The position numbers and the translations under genes were made by a program. A stretch of DNA of 64,000 bases, taken from positions 30,223,501 through 30,287,500 of the forward strand of contig NC_092580.1 of the NCBI RefSeq assembly GCF_037975245.1. The letters are read 5' to 3'. The notes beneath the pieces are model-generated. The model made no database searches. It saw only the letters and a list, made by a program, of their open reading frames with translations, and had not been told where the DNA came from. Numbering within the stretch: position 1 is the stretch's first letter; every line of letters begins with the position of its first letter. This document shows positions 1 to 10,715 of the stretch, in pieces. The DNA is from Apostichopus japonicus (Eukaryota; Echinodermata; Holothuroidea; Aspidochirotida; Stichopodidae).

Positions 1-100
1 AGGTGCCACTATGAACAAGAGGTGTGACTGTGACATCATAGAGGTGCAAACTATGACATCATAGAGGTGCAAAATGACATCATAGAGGTACAAAATGACA
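1..100. repeat. Short tandem repeat at left edge
   Basis: About four degenerate copies of a 20-24 bp unit built on TGACATCATAGAGGTGCAAA. It may continue beyond the left edge. No gene is seen in 1-440. Confidence 0.7.
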
Positions 101-127
101 GCTCCCAGACAGGGTATTTAAACTAAG

Positions 128-225
128 ATATCTCCCAAACGGAACAAGGTTTTTCTTTGCTGTTTGTGGGAGTGGTTCTTGGCAAAGATCTCTGTCATGG
201 GAGTAAAAGAAGATGGTTACACCAA
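128..225. repeat. Dispersed repeat fragment, also at 52,005-52,100
   Basis: The stretch beginning GATATCTCCCAAACGGAACA and continuing to AAGATCTCTGT resembles 52,005-52,100 in the same order and spacing (GATATCTCTCAAACGGAGCA, then a TTTTTGGT-like tract, then AAGATCTCTGT). Two copies 52 kb apart suggest an interspersed element. The family is not recognised and the ends are approximate. Confidence 0.5.
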
Positions 226-439
226 TCACTAGAGCAGTGTCGACAAAACCTTACCTCTCAGACTTCGCGGCAAACATTTTTGCGAGGAGCGGCTTTTGGT
301 GGACACGGCGGGCTTTTTGATCTCTGTGAACTTTTATGTCGGACGAGTAACTCTCACGAAGCTTCACTAAAAATCTCCTTGGAAGAGATCTCTCGATGTT
401 AAGAATGATCATGACCCACTGTAAAGAGATGACAACAGA

Positions 440-1166
440 AAGAATGAATATTCTCTGATTAACATGACATGTATTTCTGTGTAGTTTATCTTGACCTTTT
501 CTCTACTTTATGCAGACCATTCTAGAGCCCTGTTTGTTGACAAGAGTATTTTCTGATAAACGTGACATGTATTTTAGTGTAGTTTACCTTGCCCTCTACT
601 TTATGCAGACTATTCTAGAGCCCTGTTTGTTGGCTGGAATATTCTCTGATCAAACTGACATGTATTTCAGTGTAGTTGACCTTGCCCTTTACCCTACTTT
701 ATGTAGACCATTCAAGAGCCCTGTTCGTTGGCAGGAATATCCTCTGATCAAACTGACATGTATTTCAGTGTAGTTTACCTTGCCCTTTACCCTACTTCAT
801 GCAGACCATTCTAGAGTCCTGTTTGTTGGCTGGAATATTCTCTGATTAACATGACATGTATTTTGGTGTAGTTTATCTTAACCTTGCCCTCTACTTTATG
901 CAGACCATTCTAGTGCCCTGTTTGGTGGCAGGTATATTCTCTGATTAACATGACATGTATTTCAGTGTAGTTTATCTTGCCCTCTACTTCATGCAGACCA
1001 TTCTAGTGCCCTGTTTATTGGCTGGAATATTCTCTGATTAAACTGACAAGTATTTCGGTGTAGTTTACCTTGCCCTCTACCCTACTTTATGCCGACCATT
1101 CTAGAGCCCTGTTCGTTGGCAGGTATATTCTCTGATTAACATGACATGTATTTCGGTGTAGTTTAC
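440..1166. repeat. 97-bp satellite, about 8 copies
   Basis: Copies are marked by GACATGTATTT (or a near match) starting at 466, 563, 657, 755, 852, 952, 1044 and 1143, giving spacings of 92-100 bp. Each unit also carries a TTCTCTGATTAA-like block, TGTAGTTTACC or TGTAGTTTATC, and ATGCAGACCATTCTAG. The last copy stops at the splice donor of the TRPV S6 exon, so the array sits in the next TRPV intron. Short open frames in it are by-products of the repeat. Confidence 0.9.
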
Positions 1167-1328
1167 CTGCCGTTTCCATTCCATCAGCGATCTGTCTTGA
1201 GTATTTTGAAATGTTCGAGTCATCATGGCGATCATCATGTTGAACAGCAAGAGAGGAATCGCGATCAAGAAGATCCCAAATATTAAGAAAGTGAAAGTCC
1301 CGAACCGGGAGAAGATCATGTCGTTAAA
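1167..1328 (-). CDS. TRPV exon 11: S6 and TRP-like helix
   Basis: Residues 617-670: FNDMIFSRFGTFTFLIFGIF, then the inner S6 with IPLLLFNMMIAMMTRTF and the post-S6 segment DRSLMEWKRQ, comparable to the MIALM/IAMM and EW.RQ motifs of TRPV proteins. The acceptor is TTTTCTCACCGCAG. The donor CAG|GTAAACTACACC lies within the flanking 97-bp satellite. The remaining C-terminus is not in the window. Confidence 0.92.
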
Positions 1329-4300
1329 CTGCGGTGAGAAAAGATAATATGAATACAACAGTGATATCAATGATAGCAAACAATGTTAATATATCAACTG
1401 AGGCCTTCATACACAAAGTATCAATATTCGTTTTTAAATTTCTTACATAACACAATAGAAAAATATTTAAAGAGAGAAAGGAAAATAGCATGTACACAAT
1501 CATAGATCTTTCCAAACAGGTTTATGGATTTGAGAAGGGGGACTTTAGTGCATTGTTTAAAAAATAAACAAAAACAAACCATAAAGAAAACAAACAAACT
1601 TATGTTAGCCAACACTATGGAGAAGGGGGGAACACTATTCATCTTACCAATACTTCTCCACAACGGAACTCCTTTCCCTGAAATTACAGCATTGCACCAA
1701 TGTTATTTAGCATTACGTAAGGTAAGTTAACCCAAGAAAAAATACTCTGTAACTATTGTCTACCTAATTTGAAGCTTGACACATTGGCACAAGATGCCCA
1801 TTGCTAAGGTATACAAATGTAGAAAGCTCATGGAATTATAGGATGCAAATTGTGGCCTGGATTACATTGGTTGAGATGTACTCCAGCATCTGTAACCTCA
1901 TACATCTCCAATCTAGACCGACAGGTATCCGATTATGTGTGAATGTAATACGGCTTAGTAAAGAAGTCATCCAACAACATGTTACAGCTGTTGGGACATA
2001 TATGGTTAGCCATATTATATTTACAGTAAATGTAAGAAAGCATTCCTAATAGTTGAAATATAGATGAAACCTATGATTGTTTTCTTACGTGCAAATCGCC
2101 AAAGCTCATTCTGAATAGAGTCATGAAAGATCCGTTGGCTGAAAGAAAGGCATCTGTCTGCCAGGCAGGCACGTTGATGAACATAAAGTAGAAAACTGGC
2201 AAGAAGAAGGAGAAAAAGTTCAAACTGTGGGATGGAAACAGTTGTAATTCCTTGCTATTTGTACAAGAGGTACAACAGTGCTAGGAGCAAAAAAGGGTAG
2301 TATAGTGTTACTTGTAACAAAACAGTTTTAGAGGAAGGAATAGAAACACTTCTAAATATGCACAATTAGTAGAACAGTGCTAGGAATAACAAAGGATAGT
2401 ATAGTGTTGCTTGAAACGAAACAGTTTTAGAGGAAGGAATAGAAACACTTCTAAATATGCACAATTAGTAGAACAGTGCTAGGAATAACAAAGGATAGTA
2501 TAGTGTTGCTTGTAATGAAACAGTTTTAGAGTAAGGACTAGAGCACTTGTAAACATGCACATGTAGTAGAACAATGTTAGAAATAACAAAGGATAGTATA
2601 GTGTTGCTTGTAATGAAACAGTTTTAGAGGAAGGAATAGAACACTTGTAAACATGCACATGTAGTAGAACAATGCTAGAAATAACAAAGGATAGTATAGT
2701 GTTGCTTGTAATGAAACAGTTTTAGAGGAAGGAATAGAAACACTTCTAAATATGCACAATTAGTAGAACAGTGCTAGGAATAACAAAGGATAGTATAGTG
2801 TTGCTTGTAACAAAACAGTTTTAGAGTAAGGAATAGAAACATTTCAAAACATGAACATGTAATAGAATAATGCTAAGAGCAACAAAGGATAGGAAAGTGT
2901 TGCTCATAAAGAAATAGTTTGAATGCCATGACACCTGTACACCTGTAATGAAAAACTTGTTGGTAGTATAAGGACATCAACAGTTATAAAGAAAGTTTCA
3001 AGATGCCAGACAGTGATAACATTGCAGCATATGTTTTACCTAATATTTTTTAGGAGGAGTCATGAATAAGATGGATTTGGCTATCAGCTGTAATCCGCAC
3101 TATACTGAACCTCACTCACTCAGATGGTCATAATGTTTATCATGTTTTATTTTGACTTGAGCACACTCCAAGTCACTCCAAGATTAATGTATGTCGTCCA
3201 GTTACAGAGTTGTTGACAATTGACAATTCATAATCATGGACGTTTAATATGAACCTAAGAGACTGACTTAGGTCATCATGCTGCTTTGTTAAGCAAATGA
3301 TGGCTTCTTCGTGAGTTCCTGCTTGCAAGAGGATCTAAAATACATACACTCACCTCCAGCAAACATAATGAGGAAGATAGAATAGATGACGCTAAACCTG
3401 AACAGGTCCCCGACGACAATCTTCTGCAAACTCACGATAAGAGGGCCCAGTACAGGATGACATCTAAAAACAATCATTTGGATCATAGCCAAAAAAAACC
3501 CAAAAGAAATGTGAAGTCAAAAAAACAAAACAAAACAATTCTGCAAAGAAGTCCTTAAGGCAGAGCTATGTGTGATAGTCAGTAAAGGCCTAAACATCTA
3601 ATGAAAGTAACCATTTCAGCCTTGAATGTTATATGCAAAATAGAGTCCAGGTTAGAAAAAGTACAGCATGGGGCAGTGGAAGAGGTTACAGTTGGGACAT
3701 GTGACTTTGACTCGATGGGACAAACCACAAGTTACTTCAAACTTGAGTGACAAAGATGAATATTTGTGCAATCCTTCCAAAAACAATTCCAGAATTTGAG
3801 TGTCACTCTACTGAAGGGTACAATACAAAAACACGAAAAGGGGATTACAAAATCCAATGACATTTGTTATACAAAAATGGAACAAGTGTACTTTTTTTTT
3901 TTTTTTTAATGAAAAGGGCACTTCTACAGTAATTTACAAAAATGGGCACTTTCCAAGTCTTTTCAAAGTAGTTTAGCACATGCACTCTGCCCCCCCCCCC
4001 CAACCCTCCCATGGTTCAGCTGCCCATTCAAGTGTAGCGCTTATCTGCTAAATCTTAATATATTGAGTTTCTCAAGCTTTGAGACAATCTTCTATAGACA
4101 TTATTTCAACACACTATAAAATCATTTTCTATTTTCAGCATTTTCAAATGATGAGAAGAATGAACACCAAAACATAATGCAAGCTCTGTTTTATCTGGAT
4201 ATGTGAGTCATTAGAGCACAGGACTTATCTTTTATCAATTGTTCTAAATTCTATCAAGTTTTTAGTTTCTTTTGTTTTTCTTTTAAGCAAACGTAACAGA

Positions 4301-7300
4301 AAAAACCCTTAACATACCTGAAAAAGAAGAATAGGTAATGCCATGCCAGAGGTATGGATGTAATAAATGCATAATCTTCAACTACTTGCAGTCCAAGAAA
4401 CCTCCACAACACACACGATAGCTGTAAACACACTGATATGTTGAAAAGTCCCTTGGTTGGAAAATGAATCTAAAAGGAAGAAAAATAATTAAAATAGTTT
4501 GTAAAGTAGATCTTGGGAGGGGAAAAACAAACATATATCACAATAAGTTAAACATATCAACTCTAATTCTCTTTTAAAAACAATATTTCTATTAATTCCA
4601 ATCTAATTTTAAATAAAGGGAAAATAAATTACTTTCATTAAGAACAAAGCAACAAATCACTTTCCTATTAACGGAAACAATATTCTTAAATACAGTCGTA
4701 TTTATTTCTGTTACACTGAAAACTGCTTACAAATTGAAGTTTTTATTCCCACTTGTTGTTCAAATCATTAAGTAAAATTTGAATTATATGAATGGATCAC
4801 TAAATTGTTGTAGATGTTTAAGACCAAAGAAGGCATTCTATAAAAAAAATCTCTAAAACCTTGGAAAAAAAAAAAGTTACAAAAATGTTTTGGGGCCCTC
4901 ACTGACAGTACTTTAAAAAATTCTTGAAAATAATTACATGATATTGAAGATGCACCAAAACATAGCATAGAATAAATTTGACATTCCTGAAATTACATGT
5001 AATTATATTTCATTATTTTGTTGTAATGATCAGGATAGTAAAATATGAAAAATGTTCCAGTAATTACTCACCAGGGATGTTAGGTAATTCAGGAGGGAAC
5101 CTCTTGATAAGATTTCAAGAATCTCTGTGATGACTTTGGCAAAACAACCGATCACTAGACTAACCTCGATAAAAATCCGAAACTTCAGAGAAAGGAAATG
5201 AAATTGTAAGTATAATGATTTGAGCACCTTTTCCTCACAAGATGGGGTGGGGGGGGGGTGGGAGGGGTATGTGAAAGAGTATCATACAAAAAAATCCTAA
5301 AAAAAAATTAGGATTAAAAGTTATAATTTAGGGAATGAATTTGGCTAGCTGACAATGCATAATCAATGGATGACAAATGAGGTGAGGAAAGTTGTTATTC
5401 AAATAACAATGTTAAATAAAGGAACTATCTGAATGAATATTTGTTAATTTCATTACATAACAAGAATGATTGTCATTGGGAGGTATGTCTTCATGCCACG
5501 AAAGTGTCCATTAGCTATAGGTTGCATCCAAAAACCTGCGGTTTGTACTGAATGGCAGGTTTTTTTCCAGTTGGTTAGCTGAGTGATCAGTCCCATCTTT
5601 TCGTACCTTAGTTGAGCTGCTTATTCGTCTATTATGCAACTCTTCACACAGCTAATAGCCAAATCACTATCAGATCAAGGCAGACATGGCAAGGTGTGAA
5701 CAAATCAACTCTTCCAAACCAACCAGTCTGTTTGCAAAAGAGATAAAGTTTCAGTAAGTTGAGGTCAAGAGAGCTGAAAAATGCAACCTATGGTTAATGG
5801 ACTAATTCTCCTCATGTTAAAGTTCAAAATACAGAAAATGCATTATATGGTCTAAAGAGCACTTTCTGACATCACAATTTTTCAGAACTGAACTGACCTT
5901 GTTTACTGGCCCATCTGTTGACCTCAGGTCACCTGCAGGTCGAAGGTAAACAGCAATACTGATCTCCAACAAATGAAGGATTGCCCAGAAAAATTTAAAA
6001 AGAAGACGATTCTGAAATATAGAAAAGATGCAAGTTTTACTCGAAACGCATACTCGTTAATGTGATATTAAAAGGATTGGTGCTACTGTAGCTGTATACA
6101 GTTGCTACAAGAAATATAAAAGGATTTACCCGAAAGTTGACTGACATAAGGGGTCCATTATGACTTGTGTTTGCTTCTGTGACCATACATTATAACCTAG
6201 AGTAGGAACTAGGGGGAGAAGAATAGTATATAACAGCCCCTCACCTCCATATTCCTAACCCCATCCACAAAATCAAATCTGTTTAAATTGAATTGTAAAA
6301 GTAACACACTAACACATATTTTAATTGATATCAATTTTAATGGCCAAGAGCATTCTCACACCACTTTACAACAGTTAAATCTTTTGTCACTGGTAACTTG
6401 TCATACCCACACACCAATATGTGCACAATTCAAACAGTTACTCCTGTAGCACCACAGTCTGTCACCTCTTAGTGTCCACCCCCCTCCCCCACACAGGGGA
6501 TCTGAGGTGCAGCCACAAACCAGCTCACACAACTATATTTTACAAGCTACCTCCCAGGGTCCACATTTACACCCCTAGTTGAAAGAGAGGCAATGCAGAC
6601 TAAGTGCCTTGTCCAAGGACACAGTGCAATGATCGGGCCAGGGCTCAAACTTGCAATCCTCAGATCGCAAGTCCATTGCCTTAGCCATTGGACCACAACA
6701 TTTTGCAATGGAATGTAGCAATGTGCTATATGCAGTAATAAGTTTAAGAGATTTCACTACCAGCTGATGGTCATTAATTTAAAAAAAACTTGGACCGTGA
6801 TCAAACTATTGCTAGATAATAACTAGCAGAGTCAAATTCTGGTACAATGATATAATGATAACAATATTACATACTTTTGCATATGACTTCCACTTCTTGT
6901 CCAGTAACTCATTCAGAACTTGGTCGTCCAACATCTTGAGATGGGGTATGCTGTCGTTTTCCACAATGGTGGTAATCGCCGCCTGCTTGTCTGTAATGAA
7001 CCAGTTCATTATTTTAATTATCATAATTATTGTTTTAAAAAAAATTAATTAGTTGTTTATATGATAGAAGTCGTACAATATCTGAGAGAGTACTCATTAC
7101 TGATACAAGAAGTTTGCAGCAAAGAGTATTATCCTGGATCAGATATTTTCCTGGAAAGCAGTTATTTAACAATGCTAAGTAGCCACATATGTGTATGTTG
7201 GCAAGGCCAATGGCTTATTACCTACACTTGACACCAGTTGGCTATCTACTTTATAGGTTTAGGTCATTTCTGGAATTTATTTACAATTTGAAGGACCATT

Positions 7301-10300
7301 TCAGATTGGAAAATCTAATGGATTCTTGCTCAATCAAATTCTTGCTTTTCAACAATGAAAAAAAAAAAAAAAAAATACCAACTTGCTCATTGAGTTACTC
7401 GTGAACAGAGTGGCAGTGGGAAGATGAGTAAGGGACAATTCGGATCATGTCCTGCTCGGTATATTCCACTATTATGAGAGGGGTGTATTGTATTTGTGTA
7501 GAATCTAAAACAGTCGCCGTTTTCTCATCCTCTCATATTATTTTGAGAACGACACTCCACATCCCTAACCTATTATAATTTAGTGAATTTAATATTATTT
7601 ATATCATTATTACTCCCTAACCTATGCCGACCTTTCACCATTGTTAAACTCCACGCCAACCTGTTATGGAATGGTATAGTCCAAAACAAAACTTACTCAT
7701 GCTTCCATTAGGTCCGATGGAGTCGAGCTGATCCAAGGGGTAGGCCACGTAAGCCACATTGCCAAATATCCACTGGGTCTCACTGGTAAGGTCTAACAGG
7801 GCTGTGAAGAGTTCACCTCTACCCAATTTAAAAGAAAGTTGCAACGCCGTGAGACCGGCGTTGTTCTTGCTGGTAAAGTTGACAGGCATTTTGGAGTGAA
7901 AAACAGCGTGGTTGAACATAAGCTATGAGAGAAGATGTTGATGTAAATCAGAGATATGAAATATTCTGAACAATATATATTTAATATACAAAGGATGTGA
8001 TCGTCAAGCAAGCTTGATATTTCTTATATTCTATTAAAATTTGTTTTCAATTCTTATGTACTGTTTTTGAGATATTGACAGTTGCAGTTATCTGATATTC
8101 TACCAAAATGAACTTGAAGCAAACAGGTGTGATGTCATTGTTATTTTTCTATATTTTTCAGTCTATTGATTTGACCTTGGATTGGATAGGGTTACTAGGT
8201 TGTCTAAATGGGATGTGCAGTTTATAAAATACCAATACCTATGGTATATTCACATTATGGATGCATCCAATTGTGGAGTATAAAATAAGACAAATTTTAA
8301 AGGAAATCAAAACATTATGTATCAGTGTGCAACAATGATGTCACACCTGTTTGCTCCAAGTTCACTTTTCATATGAAAGGTTGCAACTTCAACTGTCAAT
8401 ATTTCAAAAACGGTACATAAGAATCGAATGCAAATTTCACCAGAATGCTTAGATTATGTTCCTCTATAACATTTCGAAAAGAAATTTTGACCTGTACTTT
8501 CGTTTTCATTTTAAAAAAGAAACATAGTTATACAGAGTGAGAAATTGCTTACCTTTTGGTTGTGTATGACTATCATATGTATGATAGTATTTCCGTACGA
8601 ATCGGCTGCATCGGGATTACACTTGCCTTGCTGTTCCTTTGACCTAACGCTTGCTTCCACCAGAAAGTCGTAGATTTCCGCAAAGCCGAGACTTGCAGCA
8701 AAGGCCAGAGGGTATTCACCATAGTAGGCCTGCGCTTGGTAATCTAGTTTTTCATTGGCGGTGGTTAGACCTTTCTTAATACCATTCGGACGGAAAAAAC
8801 GACCCGTAGCTCTGGCGTCCAGTCGTGCGTGGCAATCGTTGACGAGAAATTTGACGGTTTCTAAATCGTTGTTCACGATAGCAAGATGTAACGCTGTCTC
8901 TCCTTTTGAGATAAAAAGCAAAAACTAAAAAAACATTCCAAAAAAAGAAGAGAACATTTGGACTGCTCAAGAAATAAGAATTAAGGATAAGATTGAAATG
9001 ATGTCATTCAAATATTTCTGCGGTGTACACATCCATAAACCAATTAGTAACATTCTTGGCGAGTTCTTTAACATGTTTAACACCCAAGAGCAATTTGGAT
9101 TAACTTAAAACATCTCAAAGTTAGCCTTCGCTAACCACCTCTTACCGTAATATGCACTGCCTTCATACACGTCCAGTGCAAGTCTGGGATAAAGCTTCAA
9201 CAAATGCCTGGCGATGCTTTTGTGTATGTTTGTGTTGACGAGGTAGCATAGATGGATTATGGTCTCCCCTGCTGTTCCACGATTATTGATATCCCAACAG
9301 GCTGCGTGAGGGGTAAATTTATTGATTGCGGTCAACTGGTATTTATGAAACTCCTCCAGGAGTTCCTCGTCTGACAGGTAGTGAACGTCATAACTCTAGA
9401 AGTAACCAGCAAGTGTACCAAAGAAAACAAAAAACATTTAGGCAGGAATAGAAAGCTTAACTCATAATTTGTTTAACTGTGTAATGTTAATCCATGGCAC
9501 TAAATTAAAGGTACAATTTTCACCCATGGCACTAAATAGGGTTGTGATGACAGAATAAAGTGGTTGATGTTCACAGGGAGGTATGTTTTGAACATTCATT
9601 TATTGTTAAGAAAGTTTCTCTTAAGTTAAAAGTTAATGGACAATTTCAGTCTGTGTACATAATATATTTTTCTTGTATACTTTCTAAACCATGTTAACCT
9701 GAACTTCAATATTACCATATATCATCCAACCACTTTTTTGTAAATAATTGGACAGATCAATCAGTTTCAGTGTAATATAAAGAATTTCTAATACAAGGAG
9801 AATTACATATGAATCAGATCATCATTCCAGCCTCCGTCAATCTCCATATCGTTGCTTTTAGATTTACTGAAATATATATTACTAACTTTCTGAAGTTTTC
9901 GTTCTCATTGGATGCATGATTCAATGTGACAGTGAATAGCAACAATGTATCATTTAATAATCAAGCCATACAAATTGTAATTAAAATGATGTGAAACACT
10001 TATCATATTTGTATGATGACTGACTGGGGGAATATTCAGTCACTTCAGAAATATTTTAAATCTTGTGCTCCAGTCATGTGGGCTAGGCAGCCTTAAATAG
10101 CTTATAATCCATTAAAACAATTTTTGTTATGTTTTTGTGAGAGGTAGTGAGATGCCAAAGTTAACCATGCACAGTCAACCACAGATATATATTTTTATAA
10201 ATGAAAAAAAAAATGAGAAGAAACCATTTCAGGTACAGTAAATCTAATCAAAGTTTTGGAATGACCTATGAAATTTATACTTAACCAGTGACCTCAAGGA

Positions 10301-10684
10301 TCAAAGTTCTGTTTAAGCATTACCTATGGATATTAATTCAGCTACAGCAATCCACTAACGATCTGAACTAACCTCATTAACACACAAGAGTTTCCTTCTG
10401 TACTTGGCAAACTCAAGTTCAGTAATGATTCCATCAGATTCATTTCGGTAAAGAAACGGTTCAATTTCTTTCCGAACGAGTTCCAAATACTGGTTGTCAG
10501 TCTCTCTCTTCAGAAACTCGTCTACCAGGTATCCTGTGCCGCCAAGTTGAAGCAGCTTGTACATAGAATTCCTCTCGACCGCGGCTGCTTGTTGTTTCCA
10601 TTCCAAGTCTTGCTTATCTTCAAACAGGAAGGTGTGCGTGAAGTAACTCTTCAGGCGACGAAATGAATTGATTATCCATGTCAT
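1167..10684 (-). CDS. TRPV-family cation channel, 11 coding exons, 3' end off window
   Basis: A transient receptor potential channel of the vanilloid subfamily: a plasma- or ciliary-membrane tetrameric cation channel. Coding exons in transcript order are 10684-10373, 9395-9146, 8902-8553, 7922-7697, 6990-6875, 6011-5898, 5182-5072, 4469-4318, 3463-3354, 2195-2089 and 1328-1167. They sum to 2,010 bases, exactly 670 codons, with all GT/AG junctions in phase. The product has an N-terminal domain (1-104), ankyrin repeats (about 105-380), a linker, S1-S5, a pore loop with FRMSFGDL, and S6 followed by a TRP-like EWKRQ segment. Ankyrin motifs such as NRGTAGETIIHLCYL and YYGETALHLAIVNNDLETVK are closer to insect Nanchung/Inactive and nematode OSM-9/OCR than to vertebrate TRPV1-6, from memory of those families. 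Relatives work in mechano-, osmo- and chemosensation, often as heteromers in sensory cilia. The start is supported by an in-frame TAG nine bases upstream. The C-terminal tail is missing because the window ends. Confidence 0.9.
2089..2195 (-). CDS. TRPV exon 10: end of S5 and pore loop
   Basis: Residues 581-616, read as VFYFMFINVPAWQTDAFLSA, then the pore helix and filter GSFMTLFRMSFGDLH. GDL matches the selectivity-filter position of TRPV channels (GMGDL in TRPV1-4), while the residues just before it differ. The acceptor TCTTGCCAG and donor CAC|GTAAGA join exons 9 and 11 in phase. Too short to stand out as an open frame. Confidence 0.87.
2262..2925. repeat. 99-bp satellite, about 7 copies, in TRPV intron
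   Basis: GGATAGTATAGTGTTGCTTG-type blocks recur near 2295, 2394, 2492, 2591, 2689, 2788 and 2887, a steady 98-99 bp spacing. The unit also holds AGTAGAACAGTGCTAGGAAT and AAACAGTTTTAGAGGAAGGA. It lies in the intron between the S5 and pore exons and is unrelated in sequence to the 97-bp array. A minus-strand open frame at 2577-2759 is repeat read-through. Confidence 0.9.
3354..3463 (-). CDS. TRPV exon 9: S4-S5 linker and S5
   Basis: Residues 544-581. It carries HPVLGPLIVSLQKIVVGDLF, the S4-S5 linker signature of TRPV channels (GP.V....KI..GDL.RF), then S5 (FRFSVIYSIFLIMFAG). The donor GGAG|GTGAGT leaves one base for a valine shared with exon 10. Confidence 0.93.
4318..4469 (-). CDS. TRPV exon 8: S3-S4
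   Basis: Residues 494-544. Segment NISVCLQLSCVLWRFLGLQV fits S3 and YAFITSIPLAWHYLFFFR fits S4, which has few charges as is usual for TRP channels. The acceptor is CCTTTTAG and the donor CAG|GTATGT. The split final codon makes arginine with exon 9. Confidence 0.9.
5072..5182 (-). CDS. TRPV exon 7: S2
   Basis: Residues 457-493, starting FRIFIEVSLVIGCFAKVITE, which fits S2, followed by the S2-S3 loop ILEILSRGSLLNYLTSL. Exactly 37 codons with phase-0 ends; acceptor CTGAAG, donor GTGAGT. Confidence 0.88.
5898..6011 (-). CDS. TRPV exon 6: S1
   Basis: Residues 419-456. Transmembrane segment S1 reads LLFKFFWAILHLLEISIAVY; a hydrophilic extracellular loop follows (GDLRSTDGPVNK). Flanked by ATTTCAG and GTCAGT, 114 bases, phase 0 at both ends. 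Confidence 0.9.
6480..6698 (-). mobile_element. tRNA-derived SINE, minus strand, in TRPV intron
   Basis: The reverse strand begins TGTTGTGGTCCAATGGCTAA, where TGGTCCAATGG fits a Pol III A box. About 35 bases later GCAAGTTTGAGCC resembles a decayed B box. Then comes TGTGTCCTTGGACAAGGCAC, a block I recall from tRNA-type SINEs of marine deuterostomes. It is a nonautonomous retroposon in the intron before the S1 exon. The left end is approximate. Confidence 0.7.
6875..6990 (-). CDS. TRPV exon 5: pre-S1 linker
   Basis: Residues 380-418, cytosolic linker ending LNELLDKKWKSYAK. The KW.SYAK segment is the usual lead-in to S1 in TRPV proteins. The acceptor is CATTACAG and the donor AAAA|GTATGT in phase 0. 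Confidence 0.9.
7697..7922 (-). CDS. TRPV exon 4: last ankyrin repeats and linker
   Basis: Residues 305-380. It has NNAGLTALQLSFKLGRGELF, then the post-ankyrin ETQWIFGNVAYVAYPLDQLD, close to the invertebrate TRPV linker I recall (IYWQIGNITCAAYPL type). The donor ATGA|GTAAGT leaves one base, which makes asparagine with exon 5. Confidence 0.92.
8034..8440. mobile_element. Foldback element with about 110-bp inverted arms
   Basis: Left arm about 8034-8143, right arm about 8331-8440, spacer near 190 bp. Matching landmarks on opposite strands are TTCTTATGTAC, ATATTGACAGTTG, and AACTTGNAGCAAACAGGTGTG followed by the TCATTGTT block. It has no coding capacity and fits a foldback-type miniature DNA transposon filling most of the intron between TRPV exons 3 and 4. 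I could not define target-site duplications. Confidence 0.75.
8553..8902 (-). CDS. TRPV exon 3: ankyrin repeats
   Basis: Residues 188-304, the largest ankyrin exon. It contains GETALHLAIVNNDLETVKF, a finger-loop segment ARATGRFFRP, then YYGEYPLAFAASLGFAEIY and DSYGNTIIHMIVIHNQK. The donor is AAAAG|GTAAGC in phase 0. Confidence 0.92.
9146..9395 (-). CDS. TRPV exon 2: first ankyrin repeat
   Basis: Residues 105-188. It starts SYDVHYLSDEELLEEF and includes HAACWDINNRGTAGETIIH, the diagnostic start of the TRPV ankyrin domain, then LLKLYPRLALDVYEGSAYYG. The acceptor is TTCTAG and the donor ACG|GTAAGA, leaving phase 1 to complete a glycine with exon 3. Confidence 0.9.
10373..10684 (-). CDS. TRPV exon 1 (coding): N-terminal domain
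   Basis: Encodes residues 1-104, beginning MTWIINSFRRLKSYFTHTF and ending KLLCVNE, with a donor at 10,372-10,371 in phase 0. It includes the segment LLQLGGTGYLVDEFLKRET, resembling the pre-ankyrin GGTGELVD-type segment I recall from invertebrate TRPVs. No signal peptide is expected or seen. The upstream in-frame TAG fixes the first methionine. Confidence 0.85.
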
Positions 10685-10715
10685 TGTTATCTAACATCCT
10701 GGGGCACTGCACCAC
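10685..10715 (-). other. TRPV 5' UTR part of first coding exon
   Basis: Untranslated bases between a likely splice acceptor (GTTCCGCAG, minus strand) and the start codon. They contain the in-frame TAG and a short upstream ATG in another frame. At least one noncoding exon is therefore expected further right. Confidence 0.55.

Noticed and set aside
157-402. 81-codon plus-strand open frame
   Set aside because: No similarity recognised and it overlaps the dispersed repeat; nor does the reverse strand here give a TRPV C-terminus.
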